Of a stretch of DNA of 64,000 bases, positions 45,678 to 57,479 are shown piece after piece. The DNA comes from Lutimaribacter degradans (GTDB lineage Bacteria; Pseudomonadota; Alphaproteobacteria; Rhodobacterales; Rhodobacteraceae). How positions within the stretch are numbered: position 1 is the stretch's first letter; every line of letters starts with the position of its first letter. A program made the position numbers and the translations under genes. Under the pieces are notes generated by a model. The model made no database searches. It had not been told where the DNA came from and saw only the letters and a list, made by a program, of their open reading frames with translations. The DNA lies in contig NZ_JAMQGO010000004.1 of assembly GCF_023703375.1 (NCBI RefSeq), forward strand, positions 124,001 to 188,000, given 5' to 3'.

Positions 45678-47150
45678 TCACAGCCCGTAAAGCGCGCCGA
45701 ATTTCTGCTCCAGGTATTCGAGAAGCGGCGCCTCGCTCGGCTCTTCGCCACAAGCCTGCGCGATAACCTCGCGCGGCTCCATCAGCCCGCCGTGGCGCTG
45801 CACCGCGGCCCGCAGCCAGCCGGTGGCGCCCGCCAGGTCGCCGGCCGCCAATTGTGCCTCCCAATCCGGCACGGCACGCGTCAGCGCCTTCATCAGGCAG
45901 CCGGCATAGACATTGCCCAGCGTGTAGGTCGGGAAATAGCCGAACAGCCCTTCGGACCAGTGCACATCCTGCAGGCAACCGTTCGACGGCTTGTCCACGG
46001 CGTAGCCGAAATCCGCCGCGAACCGGGAGTTCCACGCCTCTTCCAGGTTGCTCACATCCAGCCGCCCGGCGATCAGGTCGCGCTCCAGGTCAAAACGCAA
46101 CAGCACGTGCAGGTTATATTGCACTTCATCGGCCTCGGTACGGATATGGCCCGGTTGCAAGGTATTTACGGCCGCGTAGAACGCGTCGGCATCGGTCACG
46201 CCGATATCACCGAATGCTTCACGCATGCGTTCGAACAGCCACCCGGTAAAGGCGCGCGAGCGGCCCAACTGGTTTTCATAGATGCGCGACTGGCTTTCAT
46301 GCACGCCCATCGAAACGCCCTGGCCCAGCGGTGTCATGGCATAGGCCGGGTCGATTCCTTGCTCGTATGAGGCGTGGCCGACCTCGTGGATGGTCGAGTA
46401 AAAACAGTTGAACGGATCTTCGGGGTTGGTGCGCGTGGTGATGCGCACATCATCGCCCGAACCGGAACTGAAGGGATGCACCGCCTTGTCCACGCGTCCG
46501 CGCGCCATGTCATAGCCGAATGTCTTGGCGAGCATCCGCGCCAGTCGCATCTGCGCGGCCTCGTCGAACCGCCCTTCCAGCCCCTTGGGAGCGGGACGGT
46601 CGAGGCAGGCGGCACGCAGGGCAACCAGGCGCGGACGCAGGGCACCGAACATGGCCTCCAACCCTGCTGCCGTGGCGCCCGGCTCATAATCCTGAAGCAG
46701 CGCGTCATAGACATCGCCCCCATCGGCCAGCGCCGCGCCCTCCTGCCGCTTCAGGTCGACCATCTTTTCCAGCATCGGCAGGAAATGCGCCACGTCCTCG
46801 GCGGCGCGCGCCTCGGCCCAGCGTTGATGCGCCAGCGAACGCGTCCGCGCGATCTCGGCGGCAAGGTCGGCAGGCAGGCGCGTGGCCCGCGCATAGTCGC
46901 GGCGGATGTGGCGCATCTGCGCCTTTCCCACCGGGTCAAGCGCGGCATCGTCGATCGCGGCCAGCCACTCACCCAGGCGCGGGTCGGTGCGGCGTGCATG
47001 CAAGATGGCGGCAACGGCGCCCATTTCCTCGGCGCGTTGATTGCCCGCACCGCGCGGCATCACGGTTTCCTGGTCCCAGCCCAGCCGCCCGGCCACCTGC
47101 GCCAGCGCCTGGGTCTGCCGCTCGTGGGCCATCAGGTCATCAAAACTCAT
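45678..47150 (-). CDS. M32 family carboxypeptidase
   Basis: From the ATG at 47150 the product is 490 residues, the expected length for the M32 (carboxypeptidase Taq) family of zinc metallopeptidases. The zinc motif HEVGH is at residues 255-259 in FYSTIHEVGHASYEQG, and the ESQSRIYENQ region gives the third ligand. It removes C-terminal residues from peptides in the cytoplasm. Its start overlaps the ctaA stop by ATGA. The longer frame would overlap ctaA. Confidence 0.93.
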   Translation of the reverse strand: MSFDDLMAHERQTQALAQVAGRLGWDQETVMPRGAGNQRAEEMGAVAAILHARRTDPRLGEWLAAIDDAALDPVGKAQMRHIRRDYARATRLPADLAAEIARTRSLAHQRWAEARAAEDVAHFLPMLEKMVDLKRQEGAALADGGDVYDALLQDYEPGATAAGLEAMFGALRPRLVALRAACLDRPAPKGLEGRFDEAAQMRLARMLAKTFGYDMARGRVDKAVHPFSSGSGDDVRITTRTNPEDPFNCFYSTIHEVGHASYEQGIDPAYAMTPLGQGVSMGVHESQSRIYENQLGRSRAFTGWLFERMREAFGDIGVTDADAFYAAVNTLQPGHIRTEADEVQYNLHVLLRFDLERDLIAGRLDVSNLEEAWNSRFAADFGYAVDKPSNGCLQDVHWSEGLFGYFPTYTLGNVYAGCLMKALTRAVPDWEAQLAAGDLAGATGWLRAAVQRHGGLMEPREVIAQACGEEPSEAPLLEYLEQKFGALYGL

Positions 47151-48292
47151 GCCGCACCTCTCAGGCTTGCGAAAACAGGATAGCCGGCCAGGAACCGCGC
47201 CCGCAGGATCAACACCCACAAGACCACCGCCCCCACCTGGTGCAGGATGGCGATCTGCCACGGGGCGGAATACATCACCGTCACGATGCCCAGCACCATC
47301 TGCACCAGCATCATCGCCAGCACCGCGTTGAAGGCAAAGCGCGTGACCCCATTGGGCGAGCGGCGTGCACGCAGCCAGACCACGATACCGAAGATGAACA
47401 AAAAGTATCCGGCCATCCGGTGCATGAATTGCACCAGCCCGTCATCCTCGAAGAAATTGCGCCACAGGGGGTCCAACTGGAATGGCTCTGGCGGGAAAAA
47501 TCCGCCCGCCATCAGCGGCCAGTCGACATAGTTGCGGCCCGCGTCGATGCCCGCCACCAGCGCCCCCAGCAGGATTTGCAGAAAGGCGAAATGCATCAGT
47601 CCCGTGCCCATGCCGAACAGCTTGGCCTCGCGACCGCGCCGCGCCTGCATCAGGTCGCGCTCTTGGCGCCCCAACAGGAATACGTACCAGGCGATGAACC
47701 CCAGGATGACAAAGGCCAGCCCCAAATGCGTGGCCAGGCGATAACTGGCCACGTCCAGCATTTCGCCTTCAAGCCCCGAGGCAACCATCCACCAGCCGAT
47801 CGCGCCCTGCGCGCCACCCAAGGCACCAAGAAACAACAGCCGTCCCGTCCAGCCCACCGGAATCTTGCGCGCCACGAGAAAGCCGAAAAACCCAAGCGCC
47901 CAGACCAGCCCGATCACGCGGCCCAATTGCCGGTGGCCCCATTCCCACCAATAGATGAACTGGAACTCGGACAGGCTCATGCCCTTGTTCTGCAACTGGT
48001 ATTCGGGGATCTGGCGATAGGCGTCGAACTCGCGTTGCCAATCCTCGGTCGAAAGCGGCGGGATCGCCCCCTTGATCGGCGCCCATTCGGTGATCGACAA
48101 CCCGCTGTCGGTCAGCCGTGTCAGCCCGCCGACGGCGATCATCACCATGACCAGCGCGAACAGCACCATCAGCCAGATGCGGATGGCCCCGCGCGCGCCC
48201 CGGCGCGCGGCCTTGTCGATCAGCCCGCCTTGCGGTTCGGCCACCGCGTCGCGGCTTTCGACCTCTTCGAAAATACTGCGTTTCCCGCTCAT
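47147..48292 (-). CDS. ctaA: Heme A synthase (CtaA/Cox15)
   Basis: The 381-residue integral membrane protein has about eight helices and converts heme O to heme A for aa3-type cytochrome oxidase. Heme-ligand histidines lie in the EWGHRQLGRVIG, LATHLGLAF, MHRMAGYFL and ILHQVGAVV stretches, and ITEWAPIKGAIPPLS is typical of the Cox15 group. The N-terminal region is cytoplasmic. It is coupled to the M32 gene by ATGA. Confidence 0.95.
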   Translation of the reverse strand: MSGKRSIFEEVESRDAVAEPQGGLIDKAARRGARGAIRIWLMVLFALVMVMIAVGGLTRLTDSGLSITEWAPIKGAIPPLSTEDWQREFDAYRQIPEYQLQNKGMSLSEFQFIYWWEWGHRQLGRVIGLVWALGFFGFLVARKIPVGWTGRLLFLGALGGAQGAIGWWMVASGLEGEMLDVASYRLATHLGLAFVILGFIAWYVFLLGRQERDLMQARRGREAKLFGMGTGLMHFAFLQILLGALVAGIDAGRNYVDWPLMAGGFFPPEPFQLDPLWRNFFEDDGLVQFMHRMAGYFLFIFGIVVWLRARRSPNGVTRFAFNAVLAMMLVQMVLGIVTVMYSAPWQIAILHQVGAVVLWVLILRARFLAGYPVFASLRGAA

Positions 48293-48361
48293 TCCCTGCC
48301 TCCAGATACTCGCGCGAAAGGTATGCCGCCCGCCCTGCCGCGTCCAGTGCGACCGGCTGGC

Positions 48362-49105
48362 TCAGCCGCGCTCTTTCCAGCGCACCATCTGCCGCATGAT
48401 CCCGTGCAACATCTGCACATCGGCCCGCGTCAGCCGCATCCGGCTCCACAGGTTGCGCAGGTTGATCTTCATGCCCTCGGCCTTAGTCTCGGGGAAAAAG
48501 AACCCCGCCGCCTCCAACCGTTCCTCGTAATGGGCGGCCAGCTTTTCGATCTCAAGGCCGCTGGCCCATTCCGTCTTGGTCATGTCCACGGTTTCATGCG
48601 GGACGTCACTGGCCTGCCGGCGCCACTCATAGCCGGTCAACAACACGCATTGCGCCAGGTTGAGTGACGGAAACTCGGGGTTGACCGGCACGGTGATGAT
48701 GGCGTTGGCCTGCGCCACGTCGTCATTTTCCAGCCCCGCGCGCTCGGGGCCGAAGATCACCGCCACCTTTTCACCGGCGGCGATGCGCGCGGCAGCATCC
48801 CTCATCGCGCCTTCGGGGCTGAACACCGGCTTGGTCAGCCCACGCGCACGCGCCGTCGTGGCGTAGCTATAGGTGCAATCGGACAGCGCCTCGGGAAGGT
48901 CGGCGCAAAGCTGCGCCTCGTCCAGCAGGCGGCCAGCGCCGCTGGCCATCGTCACAGCCTTCTGGTTGGGCCAGCCGTCGCGCGGGGCGACCACGCGCAT
49001 CCGGTCCAACCCGAAATTCCACATCGCGCGCGCAGCCCCGCCGATATTTTCACCCATCTGCGGGCGCACGAGAACGAAGGCTGGCTGTTTCTGATCGCTG
49101 GGCAT
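48362..49105 (-). CDS. TrmJ-type tRNA/rRNA 2'-O-methyltransferase (SpoU family)
   Basis: The 247-residue product belongs to the SPOUT (TrmH/SpoU) family: FVLVRPQMGENIGGAARAM opens it, and the SAM-binding knot region is seen in VAVIFGPERAGLENDDVAQA and NAIITVPVNPEFPSLNLAQC. It most likely methylates the ribose at position 32 of several tRNAs. The C-terminal helical extension fits TrmJ. No neighbour links it to another pathway. Confidence 0.9.
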   Translation of the reverse strand: MPSDQKQPAFVLVRPQMGENIGGAARAMWNFGLDRMRVVAPRDGWPNQKAVTMASGAGRLLDEAQLCADLPEALSDCTYSYATTARARGLTKPVFSPEGAMRDAAARIAAGEKVAVIFGPERAGLENDDVAQANAIITVPVNPEFPSLNLAQCVLLTGYEWRRQASDVPHETVDMTKTEWASGLEIEKLAAHYEERLEAAGFFFPETKAEGMKINLRNLWSRMRLTRADVQMLHGIMRQMVRWKERG

Positions 49106-49270
49106 CGCTTGTTCCGCTTGATCCGTCGCGCCCTGTTAGGCCAATGCGCCCGCGCTGAAAAGAGCGGATGCACGAAAAGCACCGCAAGGCCCACCGCGCG
49201 CGCCGCGCAACCCCTTGGCGCGGGCGGGATTTCCGCGCTATAGGGGCGGAACCCTTGCAGGAGCGCCAAG

Positions 49271-49900
49271 ATGTCCACGCCAGAGCAACCGCAGATCTAC
49301 CTCGTCACCCCGCCCGAGTTCGAACTGGCCCGCTTTCCCGCGCAACTGGGCGAGATACTGGATATTCACGATGTCGCCTGCGTGCGCCTGTCGCTGGCCA
49401 CCCGCGACGAAGACCGCATTTCCCGCGCTGCCGACGCCCTGCGCGAGGTGACCCATGCCCGCGACGTGGCGCTGGTCATCGACAGCCATATCCTGATGGT
49501 CGAGCGGTTGGGCCTGGACGGCGTGCATTTGCCCGACGGCGCGCGCAACCTGCGCAAGGCCCGAAAGGAGCTGGGCCAGGATGCGATCGTGGGCGCGTTT
49601 TGCGGGGCCTCGCGCCACGACGGCATGAACGCGGGCGATGCCGGTGCCGACTACATCGCGTTCGGGCCGCTTTCAGGTGGCATACTGGGTGACGGCACCC
49701 TGGCCGAGCGAGAGTTGTTCGAATGGTGGTCGATGATGATCGAATTGCCCGTCGTGGCCGAAGGCGGGCTGACGCCGCAGGTCGTGCGTGACCTGTCGCC
49801 CGTGACCGACTTTTTCGCCATCGGCCCGGAAATCTGGTCAGCAACAGACCCTGCCTCGGAACTCGCGGCGCTCAAGGCCGCGATGGGCCAGGCCGGCTAA
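49271..49900 (+). CDS. Thiamine phosphate synthase-like protein
   Basis: The 209-residue product has a TIM-barrel of the thiamine phosphate synthase (ThiE/TenI) family. Recognisable parts are DGVHLPDGARNLRKARKEL, FCGASRHDGMNAGDAGADYI, FGPLSGGILGDG and PVVAEGGLTPQ. ThiE joins HMP-PP to thiazole phosphate; some family members are TenI instead. No other thiamine gene adjoins it. It is convergent with olsA, overlapping its end by four bases. Confidence 0.82.
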   Translation: MSTPEQPQIYLVTPPEFELARFPAQLGEILDIHDVACVRLSLATRDEDRISRAADALREVTHARDVALVIDSHILMVERLGLDGVHLPDGARNLRKARKELGQDAIVGAFCGASRHDGMNAGDAGADYIAFGPLSGGILGDGTLAERELFEWWSMMIELPVVAEGGLTPQVVRDLSPVTDFFAIGPEIWSATDPASELAALKAAMGQAG

Positions 49901-50727
49901 CGCCGGTTGGGCGGCATGGCGCTGCGCACCACGTCCTCGACATGGGCAGCCAGCGATTTGCGGTTGGGAAAATCGTCAACGCGCACGGGCTGATGATAGA
50001 CCACCTCGACCGCGCCCTGTTTCGGTGCGGCCAGCACCTTTAGCAAATGCGGCCCGAACGCCATATCACCCCACCAGCCATAAAACTGCCGGTCCTCACT
50101 TTCGGGTGGGTGATAGATCACGGTGCAGGGCTGGATATGCATTTCGTGCCGCAACCCATCGGCAAAGAACGCTTCGAACAGCGTGGTTTTGAACGGCAGG
50201 ACCACCGAACCATCGGTCGAGGTGCCCTCGGGAAAAAACAGCAGCTTGTGCCCGGCCAGCAGGCGTTGCTGGAAAATTTCCTGTTGCTGACGCGCCTCGC
50301 GCCTGTCGCGGTTGATGAACACCGTGCCCGTTGCCCGCGCCAGGATGCCGATACCCGGCCAGCCCGCAACCTCGGACTTGGATACGAAATAGATCCGCTT
50401 GCCCGCGTTCAGCGCGAAGATGTCCAGCCACGAGGAATGGTTTGCCACCACCGCGCCCCGTGCCGCCATCCGCGCGCCGCGCCGGATATAGCGAAGGCCC
50501 ATGACCACAAGGGCAGACCGGCAGACAAGGATTGTCAGGTAAGGCGTAAAGGGCCGTTGCGGGCGAAAGAATGGCCGCTCGACCAGGTAATGGCCCAGCA
50601 CCGTCAAAAGCAGGCTCGGCACGATCACCACGATGATCGCGGCGGCGCGCAGCAAACCACGCACCCAGCCCATCGGCCCGATCGGCGAGGGGGCCGGTTC
50701 CGGCGGCATTTTCCAGCTGGCGTTCAT
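49897..50727 (-). CDS. olsA: Lysophospholipid acyltransferase, OlsA-like
   Basis: The 276-residue product is a PlsC-family O-acyltransferase with motif I NHSSWLD (HX4D) and motif III FPEGTSTDG, following an N-terminal membrane segment. It overlaps the olsB stop by ATGA, so it is best read as OlsA, which adds the second acyl chain to lyso-ornithine lipid. A general PlsC role remains possible. Confidence 0.88.
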   Translation of the reverse strand: MNASWKMPPEPAPSPIGPMGWVRGLLRAAAIIVVIVPSLLLTVLGHYLVERPFFRPQRPFTPYLTILVCRSALVVMGLRYIRRGARMAARGAVVANHSSWLDIFALNAGKRIYFVSKSEVAGWPGIGILARATGTVFINRDRREARQQQEIFQQRLLAGHKLLFFPEGTSTDGSVVLPFKTTLFEAFFADGLRHEMHIQPCTVIYHPPESEDRQFYGWWGDMAFGPHLLKVLAAPKQGAVEVVYHQPVRVDDFPNRKSLAAHVEDVVRSAMPPNRR

Positions 50728-51500
50728 GCGAGCGTTTTGCGCGCATAGATGGCACGCTGGCGCGCGCTCATCCGCGCAGTATCAAGTATCAGGCAAACAT
50801 CGGTGGTATTGAACGCGTGGTCGACCCAGGCCCCCTCTCCCACGAAACCGCCCAGCCGCAGATAGGCTTTGATCAAGGACGGAATTTCCAGAACGGCGGC
50901 ACGTCGATCCAGCGCGTCGGGCGCGATCCGGTTCATTTCGGCGTAATGTTGGGCGCGCGCACGCACGCGCAGCTCGGGCGGGGCCAGGTGGCCATGATGC
51001 AGCAAGGACAAGGGCGCGGCCAGCGCGGCGGGATCGGTGCCGTGAAACGAGGCAACCCCGAACAGAACATCGGTGCCATGCTCGTCGACATAGGCGGCAA
51101 GGCTGCTCCAGAGATGGAACATGCCCAGCCCGCCGCGATAGTCGCGGTGCAGGCAGGAGCGGCCCAGTTCCAGCAGCCGCCGGCCCGACGATTTCAGAAC
51201 CGACAGATCATACTCATCCTCGGAATAGAACTGGCCAAGCGCGGCGGCCTGGTCGTCGCGCAACAGCCGATAGACCCCCACGACGCTGCTGCCTTCGGGG
51301 CGGGCCTTGTCGAGCAACAAAAGGTGGTCGAAAAAAGGGTCGAACCGGTCTTGTTCCAGGCGCGCGTCGTGATCGACCATCGTGCCGCCACCGCCAAGCT
51401 CTTCCACGAACACGTCATACCGCAGGCGCTGTGCCGCGCGCAGGTCATCGGCGCTGTTGGCAAGGCGAACGGAAAACTGGGGCGCGTGCATAAGCGACAT
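50724..51500 (-). CDS. olsB: L-ornithine N-acyltransferase OlsB
   Basis: The 258-residue product is a GNAT-fold acyltransferase that attaches a 3-hydroxyacyl chain to ornithine, first step of ornithine lipid synthesis. Typical stretches are RLRYDVFVEELGGGG, VGVYRLLRDDQA, ELGRSCLHRDYRGG and FGVASFHGTDPAAL. The olsB-olsA pair with ATGA overlap is the classical layout in rhizobia and Rhodobacteraceae. Ornithine lipids are often made under phosphate limitation, but no Pho box was identified. Confidence 0.9.
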   Translation of the reverse strand: MSLMHAPQFSVRLANSADDLRAAQRLRYDVFVEELGGGGTMVDHDARLEQDRFDPFFDHLLLLDKARPEGSSVVGVYRLLRDDQAAALGQFYSEDEYDLSVLKSSGRRLLELGRSCLHRDYRGGLGMFHLWSSLAAYVDEHGTDVLFGVASFHGTDPAALAAPLSLLHHGHLAPPELRVRARAQHYAEMNRIAPDALDRRAAVLEIPSLIKAYLRLGGFVGEGAWVDHAFNTTDVCLILDTARMSARQRAIYARKTLA

Positions 51501-51622
51501 GGGGCGGGGCTATCCTCGTGGATGGATGGGTTCGGACGTGTGTAGGCAAGTGACCGCTGAAACGCAATAATGGCGCGCGGATTGCCATTTGCCGACAATC
51601 GGTTACGATTTGTTAACCTGCG

Positions 51623-51805
51623 TCAGTCATCAAAAACGGGTTCCAAGGCGATGCGGGTGCCGTCGATGACCACCTTGCCCGCATCGGGAAAATTGACGGT
51701 TGTACGAGTGCCGATGCGCGATTGCACCTGCCCTAGGCCCCAATCGGGCCGGTTTGGGTGTCGCACCAGCATCCCCGGTTCCAGAAAACTGTTCATATCA
51801 TCCAT
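51623..51805 (-). CDS. DUF3553 protein
   Basis: From the ATG at 51805 the product is 60 residues, a DUF3553 domain (LEPGMLVRHPNRPDWGLGQV and NFPDAGKVVIDG). It has a small beta-barrel look. It lies back to back with chpT, only 27 bases apart. The function is unknown. Confidence 0.85.
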   Translation of the reverse strand: MDDMNSFLEPGMLVRHPNRPDWGLGQVQSRIGTRTTVNFPDAGKVVIDGTRIALEPVFDD

Positions 51806-51821
51806 GCACGGCCCTTTCATC

Positions 51822-51826
51822 GGAGG
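51822..51826 (+). promoter_or_regulatory. Ribosome binding site that sets a TTG start for chpT
   Basis: GGAGG lies six bases before TTG at 51833. No in-frame ATG with an RBS exists near, and the alternative upstream codons overlap the divergent DUF3553 gene. Confidence 0.7.
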
Positions 51827-51832
51827 TGCGTC

Positions 51833-52423
51833 TTGTCGAAACATACTGCTCAATTGGCCGCGTTGGTAGGGTCGCGAATTTGCCATGATCTGGTCAGCCC
51901 CGTGGGGGCCATCGGCAACGGCCTGGAGCTGATGGGTATGGGTGGCCAGGGCGAGGCCGAACTTGCGTTGGTCTCGGAAAGCCTGGCCAATGCGCAGGCG
52001 CGCATAAGGTTTTTCCGCGTGGCCTTTGGCGCGGCCAGCGCCGATCAGCCGATGGCGGAAACGGAACTGCGCGGCATTCTGGGCGACCTGGGCAAATCGG
52101 CGCGCCAACAGGTCGAATGGGCGGTGACCGGCGACGTGGCGCGCAGCGATGCGCGCCTGGCGTTTCTGGCCATCATGTGCCAGGAAAGCGCCCTGCCCTT
52201 TGGCGGACGGATCACGGTCACGCGCGACGGCGACACCTGGCAGGTGGCGGGCAGCGGCCCCAAGGTGATGATCGACGAAAACCTGTGGGAGGCATTGGGC
52301 CGCCCCGGTATCGAGGTCGCACCATCCGAGGTGCAGTTCGCCCTTTTGCCGCTGTTACTGGACGAGCACGGAAAACGCCCGCGCATCCGCATCGACACCG
52401 ACCACGTGATCATAAGGTTCTGA
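51833..52423 (+). CDS. chpT: Histidine phosphotransferase ChpT
   Basis: The 196-residue product relays phosphate from CckA to CtrA and CpdR in alphaproteobacterial cell-cycle and motility control. The N-terminal helix carries the phosphorylatable His18 in GSRICHDLVSPVGAIGNG, followed by the ATPase-like C-terminal domain. The start is TTG at 51833, supported by the GGAGG site. The ATG at 51758 would extend over the DUF3553 gene and is rejected. Confidence 0.93.
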   Translation: MSKHTAQLAALVGSRICHDLVSPVGAIGNGLELMGMGGQGEAELALVSESLANAQARIRFFRVAFGAASADQPMAETELRGILGDLGKSARQQVEWAVTGDVARSDARLAFLAIMCQESALPFGGRITVTRDGDTWQVAGSGPKVMIDENLWEALGRPGIEVAPSEVQFALLPLLLDEHGKRPRIRIDTDHVIIRF

Positions 52424-52522
52424 AACGGCATATCGCACGCGGTGGCAGGCGCGCAGCCCGCGCTACCCCATGGAACGACAGCCTCAGACGCGCAAGAACC
52501 GAGGCCGGCCGGGCCGCTTTCA

Positions 52523-53779
52523 TCAGCCGCGCACGGCCCCGTCACCCGCGACCAGGTACTTGAAACTGGTCAGCTGCGCCGCGCCCACGGGGCCGCGCGC
52601 ATGCATCTTGCCCGTCGCGATCCCGATCTCGGCCCCCATGCCGAATTCCCCGCCATCCGCGAACTGGGTCGAGGCGTTGTGCATGATAATCGCGCTGTCG
52701 ATCCGTTCGAAAAAGCGGGCCACGGCGTCGGTATCCTCGGCGATGATACATTCGGTGTGATGCGAACTGTAGCGCCGGATATGATCTATCGCGCCATCCA
52801 CATCGTCGACGATGCGGGCGGCGATATCCATGTCCAGGTATTCGCGCCCCCAATCGGCGTCGGTGGCCTTGTCCGTTCCTTGCAGCCCCTCACCCGCATG
52901 AACCCGCACGCCTGCTTGCATCAACGCGGCGATCAGATCGGCACCCAGCGTATCGGCGATATCGCGGTGAATCAGCAGACATTCCGCCGCCCCGCAAATG
53001 CCGGTGCGCCGGGTCTTGGCATTCATCACCACGCGCAACGCCTTTTCAGGGTCGGCAGAGGCGTCGATATAAACATGCACGATCCCTTCGAGATGGGCGA
53101 AAACCGGCACGCGCGCCTCGCGCTGGACCAGCCCAACAAGGCCCTTGCCGCCGCGCGGCACGATCACGTCGATATAATCGGTCATTGTCAGCATCTCGGC
53201 CACGGCCGCGCGGTCGCGGGTGGGCACGCGCTGGATCGCGTCTTCGGGCAGGCCGGCAGCGCGCAGGCCCTGCACAAGGCAGGCATGGATGGCGCCGGAG
53301 GAATGGAAACTCTCCGAGCCACCGCGCAAGATCACCGCGTTACCCGCCTTCAGGCACAGCGCGCCGGCATCGGCCGTCACGTTGGGGCGGGATTCATAGA
53401 TCACGCCCACCACGCCCAACGGCGTACGAACCCGACGGATATGCAGGCCGCTGGGCATGTCCCATTCGGCCAGAACCTCGCCCACCGGGTCATCCTGCGC
53501 CGCAACGGCGCGCAAGGCGTCGCGGATGCCCGAAATGCGCGCCTCGTCCAGCATCAGCCGGTCCTTCATCGCATCCGACAGGCCCTTGTCGCGGCCAAAC
53601 TCCAGGTCGCGCGCATTCGCGGCGATGATCTCGGCGCGGGCGTCCCAGACCGCATCGGCCGCGGCTTCCAGCGCGGTGCGCTTGGCCGCGGCGCTGGCAA
53701 AGGCCAGTTCGGCCGCGGCTGCACGGGCGCGCTGGCCGATCTCGGCCATCAGGGCGGGAATGTCGTCGACGTCTTTCAT
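52523..53779 (-). CDS. proA: Glutamate-5-semialdehyde dehydrogenase (gamma-glutamyl phosphate reductase)
   Basis: The 418-residue enzyme makes glutamate-5-semialdehyde with NADPH for proline synthesis. The active-site Cys is in [32 protein letters not shown] and [18 protein letters not shown] are typical. It follows proB by 25 bases, and both lie after obgE. Confidence 0.96.
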   Translation of the reverse strand: MKDVDDIPALMAEIGQRARAAAAELAFASAAAKRTALEAAADAVWDARAEIIAANARDLEFGRDKGLSDAMKDRLMLDEARISGIRDALRAVAAQDDPVGEVLAEWDMPSGLHIRRVRTPLGVVGVIYESRPNVTADAGALCLKAGNAVILRGGSESFHSSGAIHACLVQGLRAAGLPEDAIQRVPTRDRAAVAEMLTMTDYIDVIVPRGGKGLVGLVQREARVPVFAHLEGIVHVYIDASADPEKALRVVMNAKTRRTGICGAAECLLIHRDIADTLGADLIAALMQAGVRVHAGEGLQGTDKATDADWGREYLDMDIAARIVDDVDGAIDHIRRYSSHHTECIIAEDTDAVARFFERIDSAIIMHNASTQFADGGEFGMGAEIGIATGKMHARGPVGAAQLTSFKYLVAGDGAVRG

Positions 53780-53804
53780 GGGAGATACCCCTTATCCTGC
53801 GGCC

Positions 53805-55957
<2,153 letters not shown>

Positions 55958-55980
55958 CTATCGCAAAGGCCATGCCCTGC

Positions 55981-56520
55981 TCAACTCAGTTTTCTGGTAT
56001 AGGTCCAGGTCGGCACCGTGGCCGCCCGCGCCACCGAATAGCTTTCCGCATCGCCCAGGTAGGCGAAACCGCCATTCGTCAGCACCCGGGCCGAGGCCGG
56101 ATTGTCCTGGAAAATCTCGGCGAAAAGCGTCTGGCTGTCATGCGGGTTGGCAGCTATGATCGCCGCCAGCGCGGCCGAGGCCACCCCGGTATTCCAGAAC
56201 GCGGGCGCAACCCAGAACGCGACCTGGCTTTGCCCCCGGTCCAGCTTTTCCAACCCGATCAGGCCCATCACCTCGGTGCCGCCCTGTTTGCTGCCATCCA
56301 TCGCCCACAGGTCTTCGCTCCGCTCGGGCGACAGCGCCCGCGCGATCAGCGCCTCGGCCGCGCCGGGGGGGAACGGATGGGGGATGGTGCGCGTCATCCG
56401 TGCCACGCGCGCATCGCCCGCATACATCGCGATCAACCCGGCGTCAGACCCGCGCAGCGGGCGCAGCAGAAAACCATCGGCCTCGATCCGGGGTTGGCCA
56501 AGTGTCGGTTCCATGTTCAT
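55981..56520 (-). CDS. GNAT family acetyltransferase
   Basis: The 179-residue product is an RimJ/RimL-type N-acetyltransferase: LLRPLRGSDAGLIAMYAGD, VAFWVAPAFWNTGVASAAL and DNPASARVLTNGGFAYLG. The substrate is unknown. The ATG at 56520 overlaps the preceding LysE gene stop by ATGA, so the start is placed there. It lies downstream of the L21-L27-LysE group and just before obgE. Confidence 0.87.
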   Translation of the reverse strand: MNMEPTLGQPRIEADGFLLRPLRGSDAGLIAMYAGDARVARMTRTIPHPFPPGAAEALIARALSPERSEDLWAMDGSKQGGTEVMGLIGLEKLDRGQSQVAFWVAPAFWNTGVASAALAAIIAANPHDSQTLFAEIFQDNPASARVLTNGGFAYLGDAESYSVARAATVPTWTYTRKLS

Positions 56521-57122
56521 GCGCCTTCTCCTCCAAAAAGCACCAGCAGCACCGAGGCAACGGTCAGCGCTGCCAGGGTCCACATCAGATACCGCTCGGC
56601 CGGCGTGCCCGCGACCGTGCGCGCGATCCGGTCACCTGCGAAGGTCCAGATCGGGTGCAGTATAATCTGCAATGATAACAGGCAGATGGCGATTGTCGCC
56701 GTTGCCTGCAAGGCCGGGGTACCCGGGTTCACGAAGTTGGCAAACCCGGTGATGATCATCGCCCATGCCTTGGGGTTAAGCGGATGCACCACAAGCCCGG
56801 CAAAAAACCCCGGCGCGCGGCTGGCCTGCGCGCCCGGTGCCAGGCGCAGGTTGGCCACTTTCCACGCCAGCCAGCAGATATAGGCCAGGCTGGCCCATTT
56901 CAGTAGCTCGAACGCCCAAGGATAGCGCACCGCCACGCCCATCAGCCCGAAGCCGATGGGCCAGATGATGATCTGCTTTCCCAACGCCACGCCGGCGACA
57001 AAAGGCAGCGCCGCGCGGAATCCAAACCGCGCGCCGGTGGCCATCAACGCCATGTTGGCGGGTCCGGGGGTGCCAACCTGGCTGGCCCCGAACACCAGGA
57101 AACTGATCACTGCAACGCCCAT
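56517..57122 (-). CDS. LysE family amino acid exporter
   Basis: The 201-residue product has six membrane helices of the LysE/RhtB family, with the conserved N-terminal loop GTPGPANMALMATGARFG and LNPKAWAMIITG. Its substrate is unknown. It begins 22 bases past the rpmA terminator hairpin. Confidence 0.85.
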   Translation of the reverse strand: MGVAVISFLVFGASQVGTPGPANMALMATGARFGFRAALPFVAGVALGKQIIIWPIGFGLMGVAVRYPWAFELLKWASLAYICWLAWKVANLRLAPGAQASRAPGFFAGLVVHPLNPKAWAMIITGFANFVNPGTPALQATATIAICLLSLQIILHPIWTFAGDRIARTVAGTPAERYLMWTLAALTVASVLLVLFGGEGA

Positions 57123-57143
57123 TCCGGCATGGCTCCTGCAACG

Positions 57144-57174
57144 AAAAAGGGGACCGGCCCTTGCCGATCCCCTT
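57144..57174 (-). terminator. Rho-independent terminator after rpmA
   Basis: On the minus strand a 12-bp stem AAGGGGATCGGC with GCCGGTCCCCTT (one G-T pair) and a four-base loop is followed by five T. It sits 24 bases beyond the rpmA stop. Confidence 0.9.
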
Positions 57175-57197
57175 ATACGTGTCGCGTTAAGGTCGGC

Positions 57198-57467
57198 TTA
57201 TTCCGCGGCCTCGACGTCCGGCATGACCGAAATGAAGGTGCGGCCCTTGAGGCCCTTGTGAAATTTCACACGGCCTTCGGAGGTTGCAAAGATGGTGTGA
57301 TCCTTGCCCTGGCCAACACCTTCGCCCGGCCACCACTTGTTGCCACGCTGACGCGCAATGATGTTGCCGGGGATCACGTCCTGACCACCGAATTTCTTGA
57401 TGCCGAGGCGACGACCTGCTGAGTCGCGCCCGTTACGGGACGAACCGCCTGCTTTTTTGTGTGCCAT
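57198..57467 (-). CDS. rpmA: 50S ribosomal protein L27
   Basis: The 89-residue product starts [20 protein letters not shown], the classical L27 N-terminus that reaches the peptidyl transferase centre. [20 protein letters not shown] is typical. It follows rplU by 12 bases and ends in a strong terminator. Confidence 0.98.
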   Translation of the reverse strand: MAHKKAGGSSRNGRDSAGRRLGIKKFGGQDVIPGNIIARQRGNKWWPGEGVGQGKDHTIFATSEGRVKFHKGLKGRTFISVMPDVEAAE

Positions 57468-57479
57468 GGGTTTGTCTCC

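Noticed and set aside
46520..48667. A 715-codon plus-strand frame across the M32 and ctaA genes
   Set aside because: It crosses two well-supported genes on the other strand and has a Pro/Arg/His-rich shadow composition.
51601..51618. A GGTTA...TAACC stretch that resembles a CtrA site near chpT
   Set aside because: CtrA needs TTAA-N7-TTAA; here one half reads TTAC and the spacing is six, so it does not qualify.
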